23,618 nucleotides of DNA, taken from contig DATKKX010000340.1 of the NCBI GenBank assembly GCA_035542775.1, forward strand, positions 1-23,618, read 5' to 3'. A program made the translations under genes and the position numbers. Below the pieces are notes generated by a model, which was given only the letters and a program-made list of their open reading frames with translations, made no database searches and was not told where the DNA came from. This document shows positions 15,209-23,584 of the stretch, in pieces (the first letter of the stretch is position 1; every line of letters starts with the position of its first letter). The DNA comes from DATKKX01 sp035542775. Its GTDB lineage: Bacteria > Planctomycetota > Phycisphaerae > UBA1845 > UTPLA1.

Positions 15209-16390
15209 TTATCGCTCGATGACCATCGCCACGGCGTTGCCGCCACCGAGACAGAGCGAGGCCACGCCGCGCCTGGCGTTCCGCTGCTCCATCACGTGGA
15301 TCAAGGTGACGAGGATGCGCGTCCCGCTGGCCCCGATCGGATGCCCCAGGGCGACGCCGCCGCCGTTGACGTTCACGCGGTCGGGCGAAATTTCCAGGCC
15401 GCGGACGCAGGCGACCGCCTGTGCGGCGAACGCCTCGTTCAACTCGAACAGGTCGATGTCGCTCATCTTCAGGCCGGCCTTCTCGACGGCCAGCTTGACC
15501 GCACCGACCGGGGCGAGGAAAAGCTCCTTCGGGGCCACGCCGAAAGTGGCGTGGGCCAGGACTTTGGCCCGCACCTTCCAGCCGCGCTTGGCGGCCTCTT
15601 CCTCGGTGGTCATCAGGATCGTGGCGGCGCCGTCGGAGAGCTGCGAGGCATTGCCGGCCGTGACTGTGCCGTCCTTGCCGAAGGCCGGCTTCAGACCGGC
15701 AAGGCCTTCGACGGTCGTTTCGGCGCGGATGGTCTCGTCGGTATCGAACGTGATGGTCTTGCCCTTGCCCGCCGGGACGTCGATCGCGGCGATTTCGGCC
15801 TTAAATAAGCCGGCCGCTTGCGCCTTGGCGGCCCGCTTGTGGCTTTCAAAGGCGAAGGTGTCCTGGTCATGGCGGGTCACGTTGTATTTCTGAGCGGTGT
15901 AATCGGCGATCGCGCCCATGGCCAGGCTGGTGTAGGCGTCGGTCAGCCCGTCGAACTGCATTTCGTCCACGACGGTGGAGTTGCCGAACTTGGTGCCCTT
16001 GGAACGCAACTCGCGCAGCAAATATGGGGCGTTGGACATGCATTCCATGCCGCCCGCGAGGGCGATCTTCGATTGGCCGAGGCGGATGTTGTTGTCGACA
16101 TCCATCGCCGCCCGCAGGCCCGAGCCGCAGACCTGATTGACGGTCACCGCGGTGATGGTGTCAGCACAGCCGGCGCCGAGGGCGAGCTGCCGGGCCGGAT
16201 TCTGGCCGATGCCGGCCTGGAGGACCTGCCCGACGATGGCAAGGTCGACGTCGCCGGGGCGACAACCCAGGCCCGCCAGCATGTTCTTGGCCACGGCCGC
16301 GCCGATCTGAGGCGCGGTCAGCGGCGTCAGGGTTCCCAGGAATTTGCCTATCGCGCTTCGCTTGGCTCCGACAATGACAGTGTGCGGCAT
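15209..16390 (-). CDS. atoB: Acetyl-CoA C-acetyltransferase (thiolase)
   Basis: 393-residue thiolase, the size of biosynthetic/short-chain AtoB-PhaA-ThlA enzymes. The catalytic triad is complete: nucleophile C88 in NQVCGSGLRAA, H350 in GGGVALGHPIGASG and C380 in SLCLGGGNA, with the NEAFAAQA motif between. It cleaves acetoacetyl-CoA to two acetyl-CoA or runs in reverse; direction cannot be read from sequence. The ATG at 16390 follows GGAG about 10 bases upstream. It is the third gene of the acyl-CoA island, 147 bases after the first-named dehydrogenase's stop, with no obvious promoter in that gap. Confidence 0.95.
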   Translation of the reverse strand: MPHTVIVGAKRSAIGKFLGTLTPLTAPQIGAAVAKNMLAGLGCRPGDVDLAIVGQVLQAGIGQNPARQLALGAGCADTITAVTVNQVCGSGLRAAMDVDNNIRLGQSKIALAGGMECMSNAPYLLRELRSKGTKFGNSTVVDEMQFDGLTDAYTSLAMGAIADYTAQKYNVTRHDQDTFAFESHKRAAKAQAAGLFKAEIAAIDVPAGKGKTITFDTDETIRAETTVEGLAGLKPAFGKDGTVTAGNASQLSDGAATILMTTEEEAAKRGWKVRAKVLAHATFGVAPKELFLAPVGAVKLAVEKAGLKMSDIDLFELNEAFAAQAVACVRGLEISPDRVNVNGGGVALGHPIGASGTRILVTLIHVMEQRNARRGVASLCLGGGNAVAMVIER

Positions 16391-16537
16391 GGCGATTGTC
16401 TCCGAATCAGGTGGTTCACACTCAAACGCCCGCGGACCAGCTTGACACCGGGCGAAGGTTCAGTCGCGGGCCCAACACTCACTCGATGTTGCGATGGTCG
16501 TCCATCACCCGATCCGTGGGCATGAACCCATCGCGTC

Positions 16538-17737
16538 TCATTCCGATCCCAGTCGTTCCGGTTGCTTGACCAACGTCTCGGCGATGGTCATCCGCTGCAT
16601 CTCGCTGGTGCCTTCGTAGATCTCCGTGATCTTGGCGTCGCGAAGGTAGCGCTCGACCTCGCTCTCGCGGCAATAGCCCATCCCGCCGAAGATCTGGATC
16701 GCGTGGTTGGCACAGAAGGTCGCCGTCTCCGCGGCGAAGACCTTGGCCATCGCCGGCACGTGCAGCGAGTGCCCCTGGGTCTGCTTCACCCAGCAGCCTT
16801 TGTAGAGCAGTGCCCGGGCGGCGGCGATCCGCGTGGCCATGTCAGCGATCTTCCATTGGATCGCCTGGAAATCGATCAGGGCATGGCCGAACTGCTTGCG
16901 GGCCACGGCATAGTCGACGGCCTTGTCCAGCGCCGCCTGGGCAATGCCCAAGGCCTGGGCGGAAATGCCCAGGCGTCCGCCGTCGATCGCCACCAGGGCG
17001 ATCTTCAAACCTTGCCCCCGCTGGCCCAGCAGGTTCTCCGCCGGGACCTTACAGTTGTCAAAGACCAGTTCCGTGGTGCTGCTGCCGCGGATGCCGAGTT
17101 TGTCCTCGTGCTTGCCGACCGTCAGGCCGGGCGTGTTCTTCGGCACGATCAGGCAGCTCGCATTTCGCTTGTCGGTGTCCTCGGTTCGAACAAAGAGCAA
17201 GACCACGTCGGCGTCGGCGCCGTTCGTCACCCACATCTTAGTACCATTGATGACCCAATGGTCGCCCTTGAGAGCGGCGCGGCACTTCATGGCGCCGGCG
17301 TCGGAGCCCGCTTCCGACTCGCTGAGGCTAAAACAGTTCAGATACTCACCGCGAGCCATCGGCGGCAGCCACTTCTTCTTCTGCTCCTCGTTTCCGAATT
17401 TGATGATCGGGTCGATGACCAGTGAGTTCTGCACGCTGTTGATCACGCCCACGGAGGCGTCGGCATAGGAAAGCTCCTCGACGACGATGGCCGAAGCCAG
17501 GGCGTCCAGGCCGGCCCCGCCGTACTCCTCCGGGACACAGATCCCCTGATAGCCCATCTCGCCGAGCTGCCGGATGACGTCGCGGGGGAACTCGCCCTTG
17601 ATGTCCCGCTGCATCGCGCCGGGCGCCACGACCTCGCGGGCAAACTCGCGGATGCTGTCGCGGAGCAGCTTGTGGTCCTCGTCCAGCTCATACCCGAAGG
17701 GGATGATGCCCTCGTAAATCTCTGACAATTCCGCCAT
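16538..17737 (-). CDS. Acyl-CoA dehydrogenase, short-chain type (I)
   Basis: 399-residue FAD enzyme oxidising acyl-CoA to trans-2-enoyl-CoA and passing electrons to ETF. Family features: CVPEEYGGAGLDALA, FSLSESEAGSDAGAMKC (FAD/substrate loop), WVTNGADADVVLLFVRT, KLGIRGSSTTELVFDNCKVP, GFGMGY-like IQIFGGMGYCRE, and the C-terminal catalytic base E375 in EIYEGTSEMQR. The Glu position (YEGTSE) is that of short-chain/butyryl-CoA dehydrogenases. The chain starts about 15 residues earlier than usual (MAELSEIYEGIIPFGYEL). The ribosome site is weak; only 23 bases separate it from the upstream dehydrogenase stop, so the two are surely co-transcribed. Confidence 0.94.
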   Translation of the reverse strand: MAELSEIYEGIIPFGYELDEDHKLLRDSIREFAREVVAPGAMQRDIKGEFPRDVIRQLGEMGYQGICVPEEYGGAGLDALASAIVVEELSYADASVGVINSVQNSLVIDPIIKFGNEEQKKKWLPPMARGEYLNCFSLSESEAGSDAGAMKCRAALKGDHWVINGTKMWVTNGADADVVLLFVRTEDTDKRNASCLIVPKNTPGLTVGKHEDKLGIRGSSTTELVFDNCKVPAENLLGQRGQGLKIALVAIDGGRLGISAQALGIAQAALDKAVDYAVARKQFGHALIDFQAIQWKIADMATRIAAARALLYKGCWVKQTQGHSLHVPAMAKVFAAETATFCANHAIQIFGGMGYCRESEVERYLRDAKITEIYEGTSEMQRMTIAETLVKQPERLGSE

Positions 17738-17760
17738 GGTGGTAATTCTCGCTCGTCTGT

Positions 17761-18912
17761 TTATGCACTCCGCCGCTGGACTTGCGCCCGGGCGATCAGG
17801 ATCCGCTGCACTTCACTGGTGCCCTCGCCGATCTCGCACAGTTTGGCGTCGCGAGTCAGCCGTTCCACGGGCATGTCCTTGGTGTAACCGGCCCCGCCGA
17901 GGATCTGGATGGCATCCCAGCCCACGCGGCTGGCCATTTCGGTGGCGAACAACTTGGCCATGGAAGCCAGGCCCTTGTCCGCCCGGCCGGCATCCTTGGC
18001 GCACGCCGCCTGGCGGACCAGCAGCCTGGCCGCCTCGATCTGCGTCTCCATGTCCGCCAGCTTGAAAGCTATGGCCTGATGACCATGCAGCGGCTTGCCG
18101 AAGGCCTGGCGCTCGCTGGCATATTTCACCGCCTCCTCGAGGCACCCACGGGCCAGACCGATCGACACCGCGGCGATCAAGAAACGACCCTCGTCCAGCA
18201 CTTTCATCGCATCGACGTAACCGCAGTGCAGTTCCCCGACCAGGTTTGCGGCGGGGATCTCGCATTTCTCGAAGCTCACCGGCACGGTATCGCTGCCGCG
18301 CATGCCCATCTTGTCCTCGGGTTCGCCGATCTCCATACCTTTTGTGCCGCGCTCGACGATGAAGGCGGAGATAGTCCGCGAGCCTCGCTCCGGCTTCGTC
18401 CGGGCCATCACCACGTACGTGCCCGCCCGCTTGCCGTTGGTGACCCAGAGCTTCTGGCCGTTGAGCACCCAGCCGGCAGAGGTCTTCTCCGCGCGGCAGG
18501 TGAGCGCGGCCGCATCCGACCCGCAGCCGGGCTCGCTCAGCGACCAGGCGCCGAGCTTCTGGCCCGAGGCCAGGGCCGGCAAATACTTCTGCTTCTGTTC
18601 AGGACTGGCGGCGAGGTTCAAGTGCGCCTGGCACAGGCCGTTGTGCGCCTCCACCAGCAACGCGAATGCGCCGTCCTGGCGAGCCAACTCCTCGAGCACG
18701 ACCGTCATCGCCAGCGTGTTCTGCCCGGTGCCGCCATACTCCTCCGGGGTCATGACGCCCAGCAGGCCGATGCGACCCGCCTCGGCGACGACCTCGTCCG
18801 GGATCCACTTGGCGGCGTCCCAGGCTCGAGCATGCGGGGCGATTTTCTCCGCGGCGAACTCCCGCGTTACGTCTCGGAACGCTATCAACTCGTCAGGAAT
18901 CTTGAATTGCAT
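17761..18912 (-). CDS. Acyl-CoA dehydrogenase, short-chain type (II)
   Basis: 383-residue acyl-CoA dehydrogenase, first gene of the acyl-CoA island. Motifs: GVMTPEEYGGTGQN, WSLSEPGCGSDAAALTC, WVTNGKRAGTYVVMART, KMGMRGSDTVPVSFEKCEIP, AIQILGGAGYTKDMPVERLTRDAK and the catalytic base E363 in EIGEGTSEVQR. It differs widely from its neighbour, so this is not a recent duplication; a different chain length or branching preference (for example isobutyryl versus butyryl) is plausible but unproven. Start ATG at 18912 after a modest GAGAG. A strong promoter lies at 19114-19141, giving a leader of about 195 bases. ETF genes are not in the window. Confidence 0.94.
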   Translation of the reverse strand: MQFKIPDELIAFRDVTREFAAEKIAPHARAWDAAKWIPDEVVAEAGRIGLLGVMTPEEYGGTGQNTLAMTVVLEELARQDGAFALLVEAHNGLCQAHLNLAASPEQKQKYLPALASGQKLGAWSLSEPGCGSDAAALTCRAEKTSAGWVLNGQKLWVTNGKRAGTYVVMARTKPERGSRTISAFIVERGTKGMEIGEPEDKMGMRGSDTVPVSFEKCEIPAANLVGELHCGYVDAMKVLDEGRFLIAAVSIGLARGCLEEAVKYASERQAFGKPLHGHQAIAFKLADMETQIEAARLLVRQAACAKDAGRADKGLASMAKLFATEMASRVGWDAIQILGGAGYTKDMPVERLTRDAKLCEIGEGTSEVQRILIARAQVQRRSA

Positions 18913-19302
18913 CTCGCCGTCTCTCTAAGTGCGATGCCAAGGTAGTGAGCCCGGATCTCCCGCGCCTCGACTTGCGACAGCGCCGTTTTTGTCAGCGGCT
19001 CCCGCCGGTTCACGGCCGGGACATCCGAGCCGGAAGCGAGGAAGTCAAAGGCTCATTAAAGGACGGGGCCTGCGTCGCCGATCGGCCATCAGGTCCCACT
19101 CGCGCAAATTCGAATTATATGGAATTCCCGATACCCGTCAAACCGCAGCCCACCTCAGGCCGAGCCAGGCGAGGCAAGACAATTGCATTCAGACAAACTA
19201 ATGCGAGAGCGGCGGAGTTTCGAACCGGTGACTATCACCTACTCGATAATGGAGGAGCAACTTGTGCGAAGTGCTGTCTATCGTCGCCGAGCCTTCGGCG
19301 CG
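18913..19302. other. Intergenic region with acyl-CoA operon promoter
   Basis: 390 bases between the pssA stop and the first acyl-CoA dehydrogenase, both on the minus strand. It contains the promoter at 19114-19141 and two palindromes around it. No gene or tRNA is supported; a GGTTCGAAA string near 19218 is not part of a foldable tRNA. Confidence 0.5.
19114..19141 (-). promoter_or_regulatory. Strong sigma-70 promoter of the acyl-CoA operon
   Basis: Minus strand TTGACG (19141-19136), 16-bp spacer, perfect TATAAT (19119-19114); predicted start near 19107. AATTCGAATT (19108-19117) and GGAATTCC (19121-19128), both perfect palindromes, flank or overlap the -10 and could be repressor half-sites. 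Confidence 0.6.
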
Positions 19303-20328
19303 TCAGCCGGGATTCGCGATTCGCCAACTCTCACTGGCGGCGGCGTCCTTGGCGGCGCCTTGACTGTCGGTCGCCTCTGTCGCCGGACCCGGCACGACGG
19401 CGACCTCGGCCAGGCCGCCGGCCACATGGCCCGTTTTTCCACGATGTAATCTATCGTGTATTGCCAGGACCGGCCCGCTGAGCGCATACGCCAATGCCGC
19501 CAACGCAATCGTCAACTGGAACTGCACCACCAGCCCGACCAGCAGAACGATCATGAACGCGACCACCTGCCGGAACGGCCGGCGGCCTTTCAGCAGTGCG
19601 TTCACCAGATGGACATAGCGGAAGCGGCTGACCATGAAGAGACCGAGGATCATGGCGAAGGGAGGGAGGAAGGCCGCGATCATGCCGGTCGTCCAGGGGG
19701 GCACGACGTGCTTCAGGAGCTCCTCGTGGAGAATCACCAGCCCGCCCAGGGCGGCAGCCGCTCCAGGGCTGGGCAAGCCGCGGAAGCCCATATGGGCGGA
19801 CTCATCGGCCACATTCTCGACGTTGAACCTGGCCAGTCGCAGGGCGGCGCAGCACACGTAGATGGCCGCCATGACCCATTCCGCCCGCCAATAGACCCTT
19901 GCAGCAACGGTGAGCGCCGGCACGTTGTCCGGATGTGCGATGCACAGGACCAGGATGGCCGGGGCCACGCCGAAGCTCACGATATCGGAGAGTGAATCCA
20001 ATTGGCCGCCAAATTCGCTGGTCTTGCGGGTCAAGCGGGCCAGCCGACCGTCGAGGCCGTCGAAGAACATGGCACCGACGAGCAGGTATGCAGCGATGGC
20101 CAGGTACGTTGGGAAGATGCTCTCCATTCGCGGACTGCCAAGCGTCTGGGCGTCCAGGTCTTTTCCGACGGCCTGCATGCTCAGCAGACACATGTAGATG
20201 GTCCCCAGCCCGCAGACCAGGTTGCCCAGTGTGGCCAGCGACGGCAACACCGCGACCTGCTTGAGGACGCGATCTCTGCGCCGTTTGCGCTGCTCTGATC
20301 GGCTGTCTGGATGGCTGATGACTTTCAT
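19303..20328 (-). CDS. pssA: CDP-diacylglycerol--serine O-phosphatidyltransferase
   Basis: 341-residue integral membrane enzyme making phosphatidylserine from CDP-diacylglycerol and serine. The CDP-alcohol phosphatidyltransferase signature DGxxAR-x8-G-x3-D-x3-D is intact: D93-G94...A97-R98, G107, D111, D115. A basic N-terminus (SEQRKRRRDRV) precedes about seven to eight hydrophobic segments, and LPSLATLGNLVCG is the typical PssA opening. The C-terminal ~45 residues are a soluble Ala-rich tail longer than usual. Start ATG at 20328 overlaps the psd stop (ATGA), so translation is coupled; an open frame continues upstream to 20682 but is only the overlap with psd. With psd it forms the phosphatidylethanolamine pathway. 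Confidence 0.93.
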   Translation of the reverse strand: MKVISHPDSRSEQRKRRRDRVLKQVAVLPSLATLGNLVCGLGTIYMCLLSMQAVGKDLDAQTLGSPRMESIFPTYLAIAAYLLVGAMFFDGLDGRLARLTRKTSEFGGQLDSLSDIVSFGVAPAILVLCIAHPDNVPALTVAARVYWRAEWVMAAIYVCCAALRLARFNVENVADESAHMGFRGLPSPGAAAALGGLVILHEELLKHVVPPWTTGMIAAFLPPFAMILGLFMVSRFRYVHLVNALLKGRRPFRQVVAFMIVLLVGLVVQFQLTIALAALAYALSGPVLAIHDRLHRGKTGHVAGGLAEVAVVPGPATEATDSQGAAKDAAASESWRIANPG

Positions 20329-21011
20329 TCCTCGGCGCTCCCGGCTACGCGCATGATAACAGTGGTGCCCGCCCTCACGTGATCGTTCACCTTCACGGCG
20401 GCCTTGAATCCGCCGTCCGCCGGAACGATCAACTCGGTCCGCGAGCCGAATTTTATCATGCCCAGTTGCTGTCCGCGGCGCAGCATCGAGCCCGGGCCGA
20501 CGTGGCACACGATCCGCCGAGCAATCAGCCCGGCGACCTGGCGGACGACGATCGGGCCCTTCGTGCCGGCCTGAGGTTCGATAATAATCGTATTTGCCTC
20601 GTTGCGATGGCCGGAGTCCTTGTGTCGGGCATCCAGGAACTGCCCAGCCTGATAGTTCGTTTGCGCGACGCGGCCGTCGCAAGGCGATCGGTTGATGTGC
20701 ACGTCGAAAATCGAGAGGAAGATGCCGATTCGCAGTGCCGGACCGTCGATGCCCTCATAGCTATCCAGGGGCGTGATCTCGGTCACCTTGCCGTCGGCCG
20801 GAGCCACCAGCAGCCCCGCTCCGGCCGGCACGGTCCGATCCGGGTCGCGGAAGAACGACAGAGTAAACACCCAGATGATCACCAGCGGCGCGGCCAGCAG
20901 CCAGTACCGTGGAGAGAAGGCCAGCGCCGAGTACACGGCGGCCCCCCCGCCGACGCCGAAGGTCGCCGTCGATATCAGCAGCTCTCTCAATCCGTCGCGA
21001 GTCAGTGGCAT
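20325..21011 (-). CDS. psd: Phosphatidylserine decarboxylase proenzyme (short, PSD-A type)
   Basis: 228-residue proenzyme converting phosphatidylserine to phosphatidylethanolamine. The self-cleavage site is FGSRTEL: cleavage before S190 would give a ~189-residue beta chain and an alpha chain beginning with the pyruvoyl group made from S190. FGS replaces the LGST of the long E. coli enzyme, as is usual in the short archaeal/PSD-A form. Other conserved parts are FFRDPDR, APADGKV, FLSIFDVHINRSP and NEAN. Two N-terminal hydrophobic segments (about 12-30 and 36-54) anchor it to the membrane. The gene overlaps pssA by 4 bp, and 46 bases separate it from the zinc-ribbon gene upstream. The ribosome site is weak. 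Confidence 0.94.
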   Translation of the reverse strand: MPLTRDGLRELLISTATFGVGGGAAVYSALAFSPRYWLLAAPLVIIWVFTLSFFRDPDRTVPAGAGLLVAPADGKVTEITPLDSYEGIDGPALRIGIFLSIFDVHINRSPCDGRVAQTNYQAGQFLDARHKDSGHRNEANTIIIEPQAGTKGPIVVRQVAGLIARRIVCHVGPGSMLRRGQQLGMIKFGSRTELIVPADGGFKAAVKVNDHVRAGTTVIMRVAGSAEE

Positions 21012-21057
21012 GGGCGTTTCGCAGAATCAGTCGTCTGGACGCGGGAACAAATCTCTT

Positions 21058-21435
21058 TCAGTCCGTCCGGCCGACGCGTGGGCGTTGAGCGGGCGGCTCC
21101 TGCTCCGTCGAGGCCCCGTTCATCGGCTTCACCGGTATACGCATGTCGGCCCGCTGGACCGACTTGGCTCCGCATTTCGGGCAGCTCAGACCTCCGGCGG
21201 GCTCGGAGCCCTTTGGCACCTGGCGCTGATAATCACTGAAGAGCATTTCAAACTCGTGCCCGCAGCTCTTGCAGACGACTTTGATTTTCGCATTCGGCGC
21301 CGCTACCGCCTGCCGGTCATTAGAACGGAATTGATACCCGAAGATCACTACCGCAACCAGCAGCAGCACAACCGCTGCCGCCAGCTTGGCGGCGTTTCGG
21401 CCAAACCTCTGCCCTGTGTCGGCCGCGTAGTTCAT
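21058..21435 (-). CDS. Membrane-anchored zinc-ribbon protein, unknown function
   Basis: 125 residues: a short N-terminus, one transmembrane helix (about 17-34), then a zinc ribbon with C55-x2-C58 and C85-x2-C88, and a Pro/Arg-rich tail. The ribbon probably faces the periplasm by the positive-inside rule (R10, R13, K18 before the helix), though that is an inference. The ATG is one base after the stop of the pseudopilin gene, indicating translational coupling, and psd follows after 46 bases. No known family; a structural or assembly partner of the pseudopilin is possible. Confidence 0.72.
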   Translation of the reverse strand: MNYAADTGQRFGRNAAKLAAAVVLLLVAVVIFGYQFRSNDRQAVAAPNAKIKVVCKSCGHEFEMLFSDYQRQVPKGSEPAGGLSCPKCGAKSVQRADMRIPVKPMNGASTEQEPPAQRPRVGRTD

Positions 21436-21436
21436 C

Positions 21437-22381
21437 TTAATCCGTCTCGATCAGATCCTCCGGAAAAGTGTCGATGCGCCAGCGCTCCGGTCCGGGACCA
21501 CGTGTCCACAGATGCACCCAATTCGGCTCGGGCGGTGTCTCCGCGGGCCTGCCCAGGTCCATCCCGTTCATGTCCATGTTAATCGTCGAGGCGTGGCCGT
21601 CCACAAAGCAGATGTTGAACCGGCCCAGCCTGCCGTGCCAACCGGGAATCGTGGCAGGCGGCGTGCCCGTGCCTCCCATGGGGTCCGTTGATGCGCTGAC
21701 TGTGTTCCAGCGGGCCAGCCAGTGAATCGATTCGGAGTACAACAGAGTTTCCGCCGCCGCTGGAATCCGCGAAACCGGCCGGAAATAGGGCGACATCGAC
21801 CACGTTGTCTTACCGTCGCTGGCGCGAGCGCAATTGGCGCGATAACTCGTGCCCGTGGACAAGAAGAACGGCCTGGTCTTCCATTGGTCGCGCCAACTGC
21901 TGGTGGAGTAGAACGGCGCCTCGACCCAGCCGAAGTCGCCCGGGCACTGAAACAGGCTGAAATCCTCCCGGTCGGTGAGAGAGGCCCCATACAGGTAGCG
22001 ATTCAGCGGCCGGAACCTCGGGGCGCGCATGCCGGTCGCGGAGTAGCCCGCGTCTCCGCGGCCATCGGCCTCTCCGGGACCGCCTCCGTAATCATAGAAG
22101 CCGTGGTCGTCGACCGATTTCCACCACGCCGGCACGGCCAGCATGGCTCCGGTTTCCGCGAAGTCGGCCGCGTAGGAGGCGCCGATGGAGCCCAACTGCT
22201 TCAGGTTGGCGATGCACTTGGCCTTGGTGCCCTCGTGCCGCGCGGCGGAGAGGCTCGGCAACAGGATGGAGATCAGCGCTGCCATGATCGCGATGACGAC
22301 GAGCAACTCGATCAGCGTAAAGGCCGGCCGACCGCCGTTCGGCGCTGCATGAATGCGTGGGCGACAGATCTTATATGTCAT
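21437..22381 (-). CDS. Pseudopilin-like protein with prepilin N-terminal methylation motif
   Basis: 314 residues. The type IV prepilin leader ends GGRPA, followed by FTLIELLVVIAIMAALISIL; E25 is the +5 glutamate and cleavage would fall after A20, where Gly is standard but Ala is often met in planctomycetes. The globular part belongs to the large planctomycete family of prepilin-type proteins with a late 'H-x9-DG' motif. Here it reads WHGRLGRFNICFVDGHAS, with 11 rather than 9 residues between His and Asp-Gly. Such proteins are thought to be exported pseudopilins, with roles largely unknown. The start is ATG at 22381 (a TTG at 22387 is also in frame). It heads the operon with the zinc-ribbon protein, psd and pssA. 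Confidence 0.87.
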   Translation of the reverse strand: MTYKICRPRIHAAPNGGRPAFTLIELLVVIAIMAALISILLPSLSAARHEGTKAKCIANLKQLGSIGASYAADFAETGAMLAVPAWWKSVDDHGFYDYGGGPGEADGRGDAGYSATGMRAPRFRPLNRYLYGASLTDREDFSLFQCPGDFGWVEAPFYSTSSWRDQWKTRPFFLSTGTSYRANCARASDGKTTWSMSPYFRPVSRIPAAAETLLYSESIHWLARWNTVSASTDPMGGTGTPPATIPGWHGRLGRFNICFVDGHASTINMDMNGMDLGRPAETPPEPNWVHLWTRGPGPERWRIDTFPEDLIETD

Positions 22382-22528
22382 GGCCAAGCCCTACCGGGAG
22401 TTCTCTCCGATTATAAGCACAGGCGGCATTGCGGACACGTCCGGGCGGCTTCAACCCCCGATCGCACAGCCTCTCCGGCTCCCAGAGGGAACGGTGAGCA
22501 AGCTTTATGGGTGAAGGCGGACAGAGAA

Positions 22529-22583
22529 GGAGGCTTTTGCGCAGCGTTTGCCGGACCTGCCCTCGAAGCCGCCTCCAGGAGGC
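22529..22583 (+). promoter_or_regulatory. Ribosome site within competing palindromes
   Basis: GCCTCC (22571-22576) can pair with GGAGGC upstream (22529-22534) or with the adjacent GGAGGC (22578-22583) that contains the lipoprotein's ribosome site. The first pairing would free the site and the second would mask it, although its very short loop makes it weak. Confidence 0.25.
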
Positions 22584-22589
22584 CAATCC

Positions 22590-23132
22590 ATGAGAAGGAG
22601 AGTGATCGTGCTGGTGATGCTGGTGGCGGGGTGCCAGACCCCCATCGATGTCAAACAGGCGGAGTTGATTCAGAACTGGGGCGAAGGCAACAAGGCCTTC
22701 GGACGGGTGATCGAGGAATACTGCAAGGTGGTCGGCGGCGTCGCGGACAACCACCACCGCTTGCAGCGGGACCTCCGCGACAAGGACTGGGAGCTGTGGC
22801 TGAGTCGGCACACGCAGGCCGACGGCAGCCTGGTCTCCCAGGGTGAGGACGGCGCCATCCAGGCGATGAAGGTTGATCAACTTCAGGCGGCGATGGCCCT
22901 CCGCGATCAGGCGTCGGAGACCATCGCCCAAAGCGAGCGGACCTGGCGCGAGGCGGACGCGAAGGTCAGGAAGGCCATCGAGGACTTCAAGGTCATGACC
23001 AGCATCGCGCTGAGCACCAATGAGGACATCGCCGAAGCCAAAAAATCGGCGGCGCAGTTCGCCGACTCGGCGTTGAGCGCGCTGGCCGGGCTGGCAGGCG
23101 GCGTGGGGTTGGGGGCGGCGGTGGTGCCTTGA
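22590..23132 (+). CDS. Coiled-coil lipoprotein, unknown function
   Basis: 180 residues starting MRRRVIVLVMLVAGCQTP, a compact lipoprotein signal with lipobox LVAGC (C15) and Gln at +2, which in E. coli terms favours the outer membrane. Residues ~45-150 are charged and heptad-like (RLQRDLRDKDWELWL; TIAQSERTWREADAKVRKAIEDFKVM), suggesting long helices or a coiled coil. The end (SALSALAGLAGGVGLGAAVVP) is hydrophobic and Gly/Ala-rich, perhaps a membrane-inserting tail. The ATG follows AGGAGG with 7-base spacing. It is divergent from the pseudopilin and followed after 73 bases by another small gene on the same strand. No family recognised. Confidence 0.72.
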   Translation: MRRRVIVLVMLVAGCQTPIDVKQAELIQNWGEGNKAFGRVIEEYCKVVGGVADNHHRLQRDLRDKDWELWLSRHTQADGSLVSQGEDGAIQAMKVDQLQAAMALRDQASETIAQSERTWREADAKVRKAIEDFKVMTSIALSTNEDIAEAKKSAAQFADSALSALAGLAGGVGLGAAVVP

Positions 23133-23149
23133 ACGGATGAAGGATGGAC

Positions 23150-23172
23150 GCGGAACGCAGAAGGCGGAACGC
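23150..23172. repeat. Short repeat GCGGAACGC, two copies
   Basis: GCGGAACGC at 23150-23158 and 23164-23172, within purine-rich filler (23133-23195) between the lipoprotein and the next gene. Confidence 0.5.
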
Positions 23173-23205
23173 GGAAGACAGAACAATGTAACAGGAAGGT
23201 GAATT

Positions 23206-23559
23206 ATGACGACGATAGCTGGAAAGAATGATCTGCCGGATTTCAGTGATGTTCGCCCGCTCATTCGAGCGGACGATTTGACGGGGCTGAATCAGGCCAT
23301 TGAGCAATTCGAGTCGACGCTCACGGCGTTCAACGCGGCGGTAAACGACGCCGAAAAGACGGTGAGCCTGACATTGGCGTGGATCGGTGTCGGCGAGAAG
23401 CTGCTCAATCTGGCCGGCGTGATCCTGCAGAAGTGGCCCGTGAATAGCGAGCAGCCGGCGCAACCCGGGACGGGTATCGGCAAGCTTGCCGACAGGCTTG
23501 GCGAACTCGGATCTTTGTGCGCTGCGATGGCGAAGTCGCTACCGACGACCTCGGCATGA
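23206..23559 (+). CDS. Small cytosolic helical protein, unknown function
   Basis: 117 residues, no signal peptide. Predicted helical with an N-terminal acidic segment (LPDFSDVRPLIRADDLTGL), an amphipathic middle (LNQAIEQFESTLTAFNAAV) and a moderately hydrophobic stretch (SLTLAWIGVGEKLLNLAGVIL). The ATG follows AGGAAGG with 6-base spacing, an excellent ribosome site. It follows the coiled-coil lipoprotein on the same strand and may share its transcript; both are helical and of similar composition, hinting at a paired function. I do not recognise a family. Confidence 0.68.
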   Translation: MTTIAGKNDLPDFSDVRPLIRADDLTGLNQAIEQFESTLTAFNAAVNDAEKTVSLTLAWIGVGEKLLNLAGVILQKWPVNSEQPAQPGTGIGKLADRLGELGSLCAAMAKSLPTTSA

Positions 23560-23584
23560 CGTGCAAGAGTGAAACGAACGAGCC

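Noticed and set aside
19202..19245. tRNA-like T-loop text (GGTTCGAAA on the minus strand)
   Set aside because: The flanking bases do not form a T-stem (C-C mismatches) and there is no acceptor or anticodon stem; only an unrelated GGTGA-CTA-TCACC hairpin is present.
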